A stretch of DNA of 64,000 nucleotides. Source: Apis mellifera (Eukaryota > Arthropoda > Insecta > Hymenoptera > Apidae). Each line of letters begins with the position of its first letter. Within the stretch, counting starts at the first letter, position 1. Positions 23,383 through 33,339 of this stretch are shown here, one piece after another. Under the pieces are notes generated by a model. The model ran no database searches. It saw only the letters and a list, made by a program, of their open reading frames with translations, and was not told where the DNA came from. The stretch lies in the NCBI RefSeq assembly GCF_003254395.2, contig NC_037643.1, forward strand, positions 9,940,963 to 10,004,962. The letters run 5' to 3'. Made by a program: the position numbers and the translations under genes.

Positions 23383-23385
<3 letters not shown>
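19700..23385. repeat. Degenerate repeat field, purine-rich on plus
   Basis: Overlapping diverged modules fill this stretch. An AATTTAATGG(C/G)C(A/G)AT form recurs near 20,318 and 20,426. AATTAATCGTAAAAAAA-type words recur near 19,940, 20,460 and 23,270. The three-landmark block of 16.3-17.5 kb recurs at 21.56-22.30 kb. Landmark pairs 21,072/22,555 and 21,560/23,107 suggest a local period near 1.5 kb. From 19.7 to 22.2 kb A exceeds T and G exceeds C on plus. No coding content. Confidence 0.75.

Positions 23386-23432
<47 letters not shown>
23386..23432. repeat. (TA)n microsatellite
   Basis: About 23 TA dinucleotides. It marks the right edge of the degenerate repeat field. Confidence 0.95.
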
Positions 23433-23434
<2 letters not shown>

Positions 23435-23439
23435 TGTAT

Positions 23440-24050
23440 ATATATAATTGTAATAAATATTTAAATTTAATTTGAATCGAATTGAAGGAATCGATTGTAT
23501 GAACTAATTAGGAACCAAAATACTCACACTACTATATTCTTCAAAAATTGAATTTCAAAGTTTCGCAATAATCGCACGATAAGAAAATTTTCCCTTCAAG
23601 AAATTGCAATATCTCGTACTTTCGAAATCGCTACTTAAAATCTCATAATATTTTCTACAATCATTCAATTCTTCCTTATTTTTAAACCATTTAGAAATTC
23701 AAAAATAATAATATATATAACATCACACTCGGTTAAATCCAATTGAACTGCATCTGAGATCTGGAGATGTCAGAAACGTTCGCGTTATATATAGAATCAA
23801 AGAATAATAGGAGGCGGTTTCACAAGTCCAGTATGCACACTTTCACAGGACAAAACATCCACAGATTCACAAAGATCGAACAAGTTTCGTTTGCGAGACA
23901 TTTCAATCTCCTGCCCTTTGAGAATCCCTTTTAGATCGTTCAGTCACCTCGAAACATCGTTGCCTCGACAATACGAACGACAATTGTCCTTGAAATAAAG
24001 ACAGATCATCGTCTCGACATTTCATCGATTGATATTTTATGAATGGAAAA
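23440..24050. other. Unique spacer between repeat fields
   Basis: Ordinary-composition sequence, GC-richer and C-rich on plus at 23.74-24.02 kb, separating the old repeat field from the clean satellite. No splice-flanked open frame. It may be a conserved noncoding element. Confidence 0.4.
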
Positions 24051-24095
24051 ATGTATTATTTACAAATGAATAAATGGTTGATATTTATATTATGA
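24051..24095. repeat. Decayed partial copy of the 163-bp satellite
   Basis: The segment aligns with the first third of the satellite monomer (AATGTAT...TGGTTGATATT...) but with many differences, unlike the near-identical copies beginning at 24096. It looks like ancestral or edge sequence. Confidence 0.6.
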
Positions 24096-27000
24096 TGTAT
24101 ACAAATAATGTATATATTAATGAAATTTGTTGGTTGATATTGAATATGGGGTTTTATCATGTGAAATTATTTCAAATATATTTATTATTTATTTTATATA
24201 TATATTTATATAAAAAAAATTAATTTAAGCTTCATTTTTCGGACGATGATATTGGAAATATGTATATAAATAATGTATATATTAATGAAATTTGTTGGTT
24301 GATATTGAATATGGGGTTTTATCATGTGAAATTATTTCAAATATATTTATTATTTATTATATATATATTTATATAAAAAAAATTAATTTAAGCTTCATTT
24401 TTCGGACGATGATATTGGAAATATGTATATAAATAATGTATATATTAATGAAATTTGTTGGTTGATATTGAATATGGGGTTTTATCATGTGAAATTATTT
24501 CAAATATATTTATTATTTATTTATATATATATTTATATAAAAAAAATTAATTTAAGCTTCATTTTTCGGACGATGATATTGGAAATATGTATATAAATAA
24601 TGTATATATTAATGAAATTTGTTGGTTGATATTGAATATGGGGTTTTATCATGTGAAATTATTTCAAATATATTTATTATTTATTATATATATATTTATA
24701 TAAAAAAAATTAATTTAAGCTTCATTTTTCGGACGATGATATTGGAAATATGTATATAAATAATGTATATATTAATGAAATTTGTTGGTTGATATTGAAT
24801 ATGGGGTTTTATCATGTGAAATTATTTCAAATATATTTATTATTTATTATATATATATTTATGTAAAAAAAATTAATTTAAGCTTCATTTTTCGGACGAT
24901 GATATTGGAAATATGTATACAAATAATGTATATATTAATGAAATTTGTTGGTTGATATTGAATATGGGGTTTTATCATGTGAAATTATTTCAAATATATT
25001 TATTATTTATTATATATATATTTATATAAAAAAAATTAATTTAAGCTTCATTTTTCGGACGATGATATTGGAAATATGTATATAAATAATGTATATATTA
25101 ATGAAATTTGTTGGTTGATATTGAATATGGGGTTTTATCATGTGAAATTATTTCAAATATATTTATTATTTATTTTATATATATATTTATATAAAAAAAT
25201 TAATTTAAGCTTCATTTTTCGGACGATGATATTGGAAATATGTATATAAATAATGTATATATTAATGAAATTTGTTGGTTGATATTGAATATGGGGTTTT
25301 ATCATGTGAAATTATTTCAAATATATTTATTATTTATTATATATATATTTATATAAAAAAATTAATTTAAGCTTCATTTTTCGGACGATGATATTGGAAA
25401 TATGTATATAAATAATGTATATATTAATGAAATTTGTTGGTTGATATTGAATATGGGGTTTTATCATGTGAAATTATTTCAAATATATTTATTATTTATT
25501 ATATATATATTTATGTAAAAAAAATTAATTTAAGCTTCATTTTTCGGACGATGATATTGGAAATATGTATACAAATAATGTATATATTAATGAAATTTGT
25601 TGGTTGATATTGAATATGGGGTTTTATCATGTGAAATTATTTCAAATATATTTATTATTTATTATATATATATTTATATAAAAAAAATTAATTTAAGCTT
25701 CATTTTTCGGACGATGATATTGGAAATATGTATATAAATAATGTATATATTAATGAAATTTGTTGGTTGATATTGAATATGGGGTTTTATCATGTGAAAT
25801 TATTTCAAATATATTTATTATTTATTATATATATATTTATGTAAAAAAATTAATTTAAGCTTCATTTTTCGGACGATGATATTGGAAATATGTATACAAA
25901 TAATGTATATATTAATGAAATTTGTTGGTTGATATTGAATATGGGGTTTTATCATGTGAAATTATTTCAAATATATTTATTATTTATTATATATATATTT
26001 ATATAAAAAAAATTAATTTAAGCTTCATTTTTCGGACGATGATATTGGAAATATGTATATAAATAATGTATATATTAATGAAATTTGTTGGTTGATATTG
26101 AATATGGGGTTTTATCATGTGAAATTATTTCAAATATATTTATTATTTATTATATATATATTTATATAAAAAAAATTAATTTAAGCTTCATTTTTCGGAC
26201 GATGATATTGGAAATATGTATACAAATAATGTATATATTAATGAAATTTGTTGGTTGATATTGAATATGGGGTTTTATCATGTGAAATTATTTCAAATAT
26301 ATTTATTATTTATTATATATATATTTATGTAAAAAAATTAATTTAAGCTTCATTTTTCGGACGATGATATTGGAAATATGTATACAAATAATGTATATAT
26401 TAATGAAATTTGTTGGTTGATATTGAATATGGGGTTTTATCATGTGAAATTATTTCAAATATATTTATTATTTATTATATATATATTTATATAAAAAAAT
26501 TAATTTAAGCTTCATTTTTCGGACGATGATATTGGAAATATGTATACAAATAATGTATATATTAATGAAATTTGTTGGTTGATATTGAATATGGGGTTTT
26601 ATCATGTGAAATTATTTCAAATATATTTATTATTTATTATATATATATTTATGTAAAAAAAATTAATTTAAGCTTCATTTTTCGGACGATGATATTGGAA
26701 ATATGTATACAAATAATGTATATATTAATGAAATTTGTTGGTTGATATTGAATATGGGGTTTTATCATGTGAAATTATTTCAAATATATTTATTATTTAT
26801 TATATATATATTTATATAAAAAAAATTAATTTAAGCTTCATTTTTCGGACGATGATATTGGAAATATGTATATAAATAATGTATATATTAATGAAATTTG
26901 TTGGTTGATATTGAATATGGGGTTTTATCATGTGAAATTATTTCAAATATATTTATTATTTATTTTATATATATATTTATATAAAAAAAATTAATTTAAG

Positions 27001-28498
27001 CTTCATTTTTCGGACGATGATATTGGAAATATGTATATAAATAATGTATATATTAATGAAATTTGTTGGTTGATATTGAATATGGGGTTTTATCATGTGA
27101 AATTATTTCAAATATATTTATTATTTATTATATATATATTTATATAAAAAAAATTAATTTAAGCTTCATTTTTCGGACGATGATATTGGAAATATGTATA
27201 TAAATAATGTATATATTAATGAAATTTGTTGGTTGATATTGAATATGGGGTTTTATCATGTGAAATTATTTCAAATATATTTATTATTTATTATATATAT
27301 ATTTATGTAAAAAAATTAATTTAAGCTTCATTTTTCGGACGATGATATTGGAAATATGTATACAAATAATGTATATATTAATGAAATTTGTTGGTTGATA
27401 TTGAATATGGGGTTTTATCATGTGAAATTATTTCAAATATATTTATTATTTATTATATATATATTTATATAAAAAAAATTAATTTAAGCTTCATTTTTCG
27501 GACGATGATATTGGAAATATGTATATAAATAATGTATATATTAATGAAATTTGTTGGTTGATATTGAATATGGGGTTTTATCATGTGAAATTATTTCAAA
27601 TATATTTATTATTTATTATATATATATTTATGTAAAAAAAATTAATTTAAGCTTCATTTTTCGGACGATGATATTGGAAATATGTATACAAATAATGTAT
27701 ATATTAATGAAATTTGTTGGTTGATATTGAATATGGGGTTTTATCATGTGAAATTATTTCAAATATATTTATTATTTATTATATATATATTTATATAAAA
27801 AAAATTAATTTAAGCTTCATTTTTCGGACGATGATATTGGAAATATGTATATAAATAATGTATATATTAATGAAATTTGTTGGTTGATATTGAATATGGG
27901 GTTTTATCATGTGAAATTATTTCAAATATATTTATTATTTATTATATATATATTTATATAAAAAAAATTAATTTAAGCTTCATTTTTCGGACGATGATAT
28001 TGGAAATATGTATACAAATAATGTATATATTAATGAAATTTGTTGGTTGATATTGAATATGGGGTTTTATCATGTGAAATTATTTCAAATATATTTATTA
28101 TTTATTATATATATATTTATGTAAAAAAATTAATTTAAGCTTCATTTTTCGGACGATGATATTGGAAATATGTATACAAATAATGTATATATTAATGAAA
28201 TTTGTTGGTTGATATTGAATATGGGGTTTTATCATGTGAAATTATTTCAAATATATTTATTATTTATTATATATATATTTATATAAAAAAAATTAATTTA
28301 AGCTTCATTTTTCGGACGATGATATTGGAAATATGTATACAAATAATGTATATATTAATGAAATTTGTTGGTTGATATTGAATATGGGGTTTTATCATGT
28401 GAAATTATTTCAAATATATTTATTATTTTTTATATATATATTTATATAAAAAAAATTAATTTAAGCTTCATTTTTCGGACGATGATATTGGAAATATT
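24096..28498. repeat. 163-bp satellite, 27 tandem copies
   Basis: TGGTTGATAT recurs at 24131, 24296, 24459, 24623, 24786, 24949, 25112, 25276, 25438, 25601, 25764, 25926, 26089, 26252, 26414, 26576, 26739, 26902, 27067, 27230, 27392, 27555, 27718, 27881, 28044, 28206 and 28369, a mean period of 163.0 bases. Copies are nearly identical. They differ at a few sites: C or T in TGTAT(C/T/A)AAAT at the start, A or G in ATTTAT(A/G)TAAA, the length of the A run (7-8), and ATTAT, ATTTTAT or ATTTAT before the TA run. Every copy carries an AAGCTT (HindIII) site and a CpG pair in TTCGGACGATG. Each copy also holds GATATTGAATATGG and GATATTGGAAATATG, a possible internal half-repeat, and a perfect GAAATTATTTC dyad. 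No reading frame is open. Low divergence implies recent amplification or continuing homogenisation. Confidence 0.97.
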
Positions 28499-30270
28499 CT
28501 GTTGGAAATAATACCTACAAAGATAAAATTTGTGATATCTAGAATAGAGGAGAAAGATTTATATTTTTATTGAGAATAATAAAAAAAATCCCCTAAACAT
28601 TATAAACATCCTCAAAATAACGATGTTCGATTTTCGAATACTTGTTAATATATAATAAATACACGCAAAATTTGAGTGTATTTTTTCATCGATAGATATA
28701 AATTCTACATTCTATAAAAAAAAAAAAGGATTAAAAGATTAAAGAAACAAACTTTAAAGAATCGTTTTTAAATGACATCGATATCTGAGCAATTACTTTT
28801 CGCTCAAAAATTTTGATCTTGAAAAATTAGAAAGATTACACAAATTTTCTCATCTAAAAGTGAATCCTTTTTAAAAATTCTCGACAGATATCCCTCTCCC
28901 TCCCTCTTCTTTCGTATCCAAAAGAAATTTTCTATTTGTCCATTCTGCATCTGAGACATTCATCTGGGTCAAAGAATTTGAATCGTGTTGCAGTGATGCA
29001 AATTGCAAGCGCGATTTTTTGCACGGAATAGTTGTCGGACAAAAGAGTTGACCGAATTAATCTGTAGCCAGATAACTAGTTAGAACTAGCTCCTTTTCTT
29101 GAAAATATATATTTTCGATATATGTATCCACCGGTGCGTCAGTTCCGCGTATTTTTCGCGGTTATTATTTTGAATAGGAGGATTTACAGGAAAGAGTAGA
29201 ATAGAGGAATTTATAATTAATCGTTTAATGATATTTTCATCATTCAATGAATTTAAACTTCATGTAATTGTACAATTATATTTTTTAATTTTATGTAATT
29301 GTACAATCATAAACGTAAATATTATATTCTATCGATAATATATTAATAATTTTATATTTTTATTTATGTTATTTCTGATTGTAATTTATCATCAATGATT
29401 CATAAACATTTTAATCATAATATTGATATTAATGATGATGATAATTATATTACGAATTGTTCGTTCGTAAATTTCAAAAAAGAAATAGAGAAAATGTCTT
29501 GCTAATTTTTTGAATTGTTTTTGATTTTGATCAAAATCAATATGATTATATACGAAAAAAATTGATATTATTATAAGTGAATTTATTTATATTGACAAAA
29601 ATTAAAAATTTATTATGTTAAATTTAAATGGAAGCATTTAATCAAAATGTAAGATAAAATGTTCGTATTATACAGAACATTTAGAAAGCTAAAATACTGA
29701 ACCGGGAAAAAGAAATGGAGAAGGACATGATTTAAACACTCTCTTCGACCCTCTGTTTCCAACTCGTTAATTTCTCGATTCTCACTTTTCAACGTTTTAA
29801 CTCTGATTGCACACTTTTTTACTTTTTCACGACTTTCATTACTTTTCCCATGAAAGTAAAATAAAATATATACATCTCTCTTTATCTTTATTTTCATTTA
29901 GCCATCTTTTTACGAATAGTGCAATATTTTCAATCATTTTATTCATAATACGAAATAATAACCAACATCCTAATCTTTTTAAATTATTCTCTTTTTGTTA
30001 AGGAATTAACGAATGCAAATATTTTACAAATTATTATTCATTTTGCTCTCTCAAAATCATGAATACAAAAGCATGGATATGATTTTTCTATAAAAAAAAG
30101 AAAAAATTAAATTAACCAAGTCAACTAAGAATCAAAGAGATAATTCGAGAAAAATCCAACTCAATGTCCCATATAACTACGACTTTGCTAAACTTTGCTT
30201 AATTATAAAGCTCTATTTTCCGAAATATTTTCCGAAGGTCTTTAAAATATATATACAAAGCCAGTGTATA
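28499..30270. other. AT-rich, with a small island at 29.0 kb
   Basis: No gene supported. Plus is C/T-rich at 28.84-28.98 kb and G-rich at 29.03-29.22 kb, with a GC-richer core between. ATGTAATTGTACAAT is directly repeated near 29,254 and 29,292. Confidence 0.5.
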
Positions 30271-30342
30271 TCTCTCATACCTCTCCTGTGAACGACATCG
30301 TTGACGATGGTTCCTTCCCGAGTGGCTGGCATTCTTCGTTTT

Positions 30343-30365
30343 CCTTCGCCCGGCCAAGGCGAAGG
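30343..30365. other. GC-rich perfect hairpin
   Basis: CCTTCGCC (30343-30350) and GGCGAAGG (30358-30365) form a perfect 8-bp stem with a 7-base loop CGGCCAA, inside a GC-rich island at 30.28-30.56 kb. Too short for a microRNA precursor; possibly a transcript or DNA cruciform element. Confidence 0.5.
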
Positions 30366-30500
30366 GTGCGAAGAAGGTGACGATAACATCTCGAGGAGAG
30401 GAGGTTGCCTATGAATTTTTATCCGCTCTGGCCCCGGGCTACGGCCGGTTGAAACGAACGAATCGCGATGTGCCTCCTTATCAAGAAAAAAACCACTTAC

Positions 30501-30563
30501 CCTGGCGAGCTCGTTTGACGATCAAAATTATTGGCGTGGTGACGTAACGAGGGTTGGATGCGC
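30501..30563 (-). CDS. Candidate minus-strand internal exon, weak
   Basis: Unrecognised. On minus, a long CT tract ending in CCCATTGAG precedes a 63-base segment that ends in a strong donor (CCAGG|GTAAGTGG). Two of the three frames are open for its 20 codons; one reads SNPRYVTTPIILIVKRARQ. The acceptor ends in GAG, which is uncommon, and no partner exon was found. The GA-rich right flank that supplies the CT tract is a general feature of islands in this window, so this may be chance. Confidence 0.15.
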
Positions 30564-32330
30564 CTCAATGGGAAAGAGAGAGAAAGATATGAGACGATGT
30601 AGCAAAAATCGAGCCTCTGTATACTTTTGGTTAAATATTCTGCGAGGGAAGCACACTGCACACTAGGTTTTTTTTTCTTGAAGTTATAGAATATAAATTA
30701 CACTAAATGTCGAAACACATCAATTTGTTGAAAAGATATACAGAATAAGTTTATACAGAAGAATTTGTATCTAATAAGTTTGTATTTAATGTAAAGGAGC
30801 AATAAGAGTAAGCCTTGGCGAGAGACATGTAGACTCCATGTTAAGAGATCAACCATGGATTTGAATCGTGATTCTGGTAATTAGAAACAAAAATGTTTCT
30901 GAAATAAAATTACTGTGCAATTTTTATTATTTTTAATATCGAATTAAATTTTGTAATATTTAAAATACATTAATAATATCATGTTTTTTATACATGATTT
31001 TTTTTTTTAAAAATGACATAACTTTGCTCATTTATTAGATTAGTTTTGATAGGTGTTATGGATCACCGATAATTCACAGGCCACTAAATAGATTAAGGAA
31101 TCACGTTCAAACTTGAACTTTTCACGTGAATATCAATCTCATCAATCAAGAAAATTTTACGTACAATTACGTTATAAAATTATATAAATTATCAAATTTC
31201 TATTGAACTAAATTTTTAATATTATGAAATAAATTTTTCTTGAAATTGTTTTTCCAATATTCTATATTCTGTTATTCGTATTGATGAAATTTTCACTGTT
31301 GCATCAAAGACAAGTTTTTGAACATCAACAAAAATATTAAGAACAAAACTATATATAAGATTGTTTTTGAAATATCGAATTTCATGCAAATTCAATTTTT
31401 TCTTCATTCGTTTGACATTAATTAATCCAAGAATATATAAATATTCTAACACGTAAATTTTGATAAACGTGGAAAAATTATATTATATTAAATGGACGCA
31501 AAGGAAATTTATTTTCGAAAAAAAAAAGTGTCTTTTGTAACATCCTCAAAAACGAGCATCAATCCACGTTTGATGAAAATCACCATTCATATCCTTTTAG
31601 CATGGATACGCTTGTATTGTTGCTCGTAGTAATCCAGGGTATCGAATGATTAAATTTCCATGAAACGCGAATTTGATTTTCCAAATGTAAATAGGCGAGA
31701 GGGTAGGTTGGGGATGGTCGACCGCGATTTTGAAACGATATTCAATGGAAGGGTGACTCGTATATTTTCGGGCGGGACCAAATTTTAAATAAACAACGAT
31801 CGAGCTCGTGAAACTCGACATTGGGGATTTTCCCGGAGGATAATTCGATTTTGCTCCGGGAAAAGCGGGATACGATGTCGTTCGATAATAGCCGTGCGAA
31901 TTATTTTTGTTTGTTTGTTTCTTTTTTTTTTTTTTTTATTTCATACACGGCCTTTTTTTCAGGTTTATATGAAAATTATTCGATTATTTCGCTTAATTTC
32001 GTTCCACTTCATCTAATTTTCGATCAACGAAAACGAGAAATAAGTTTAATATCCCGCTATTAAATTCTTTTTAATCGTTCGAACTTCAATTTATCAAATT
32101 CTGTGTATCTTCTTCCCCTCAAAAAAAGCAGGAAATATTCTCGAATCAGCGAAAATAATTTATATGGAAACAATCAATTCTTAATTATCTCCTTTTTTTA
32201 AAATTAATTTCTTTGTTACATAATCGTCACTTCTCGTGATCGATTTATTTTTTATCTTTTTTACCTAGATGCACGTAACGATCATTAAAAAAATTCATAA
32301 TGAATTTTCATATCGTTTGTAATAAAAAAG
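30564..32330. other. Noncoding, mostly AT-rich
   Basis: No gene supported. 31.60-31.88 kb is GC-richer and G-biased on plus. CTTTTTTTCAG|GTTT near 31,961 is acceptor-like but is followed by AT-rich sequence without a useful frame. Confidence 0.5.
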
Positions 32331-32576
32331 AATGAAACTGAACATCCAAGTCATGAAAAACTGATAAACTCATTTTCGCAATTCGACTGGTGAGTCCATC
32401 ATCATGTTATAGCATGTACACAACTGATTTATTGTCGTATCTTTTAACTTTACTCATACTAGAGCTAAATAAGAGCATTTACATACAGCTCTTATGTAAT
32501 GGTGTATCGGAATAATTAAATTCCCATTTTCGCGTTTGATAAACAAAAATGAAACTGAACATCCAAGTCATGAAAA
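32331..32576. repeat. 29-bp direct repeats flanking a 188-bp segment
   Basis: An identical 29-base word beginning AATGAAACTGAACATCCAAG occurs at 32331-32359 and 32548-32576. The segment between contains a perfect 8-bp stem, ATAAGAGC (32469-32476) and GCTCTTAT (32488-32495), with an 11-base loop. The repeats are too long for an ordinary transposase target duplication; they suit a local duplication or a repair event. No terminal inverted repeats were seen. Confidence 0.8.
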
Positions 32577-32579
32577 GTC

Positions 32580-33330
32580 TCTCCTCTAAATGTCAAAGGA
32601 GCACACAACAACCGAAGTGGTCGTTGTAGAAATTTTCGCAAGCACGCGTGTAAATTTACCCCTATGATATGATCCAACGTTAATTACCCCGGCCATTGGG
32701 CCAACTTCACTTGGGCTCTTTCGGTTCAAGATAATTAGAAGAGGCGCACCTTTGTACCCCGCTTTGGTCCCCGCTCTTTCCTTCGGGGTTGGTCCCGTCA
32801 CGGTCGACTACGCGACACTACGAAACTTCCCCGATATTTCAACCCCGTCGAGGCCGACCCCGAGCAGAGTCCTCTGCTCCACATGTCTCCCATATGCTGG
32901 CAAAGAGGGAAAGAGGAAAAGAGAGAGAAAGAGAGAGACGTTTTACTCCCCGATTCCGCTCGGATGTGCGCATCTGCGACAGCCGCCTCGTGTCTCGTGA
33001 AGGAACAAGGAGCTCTCGGGGTGTTAGAGGCTTGACCCCGTTCCAGGTGTTCCGCCAGTCTATCTTCTATCTCCCTCCCGTCTCCCCCTCTCCGTCTTGC
33101 ACGAGGACCCGTGCCTCTGCGGGGCGTTCTCGTAATAATAGATTTATATGCATAGGTTTCCGCGAGCGGTACAGGTGGTTCCACTGTAACTACCGCAAAC
33201 CACCTTCGCGATTCTCGAGGCAATAATTGTACGTTAAATGGTGGAGGTGGCGCGATTCGACTTTGCAGAGATTCTTCCTCGAGCTTTTCGCTCTTTCGAT
33301 GCCCGGTTTCTGCTGGATCTTTTGACATTT
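32580..33330. other. CpG-rich island
   Basis: GC-rich and CpG-dense with long open frames on both strands (about 145 and 176 codons). These are Arg/Ser/Pro-rich, overlap a GA tract at 32,905-32,940, and do not look like real proteins. 33.34-33.54 kb on its right has 36 G against 6 C (33361-33540), the steepest right-hand skew counted. It may be a promoter, enhancer or initiation zone; CACCTG-type and Runx-like ACCGCAAACC words near 33,165-33,205 are noted but not decisive. Confidence 0.5.
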
Positions 33331-33339
33331 TCTCTCAAG

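Noticed and set aside
24096..28498. CRISPR-like regular repeats
   Set aside because: Units are contiguous, 163 bases long and have no variable spacers; this is a satellite in a eukaryotic genome.
32789..33328. 145-codon plus and 176-codon minus frames
   Set aside because: They overlap each other and a GA tract in a GC-rich island and have no recognisable domain or splice structure.
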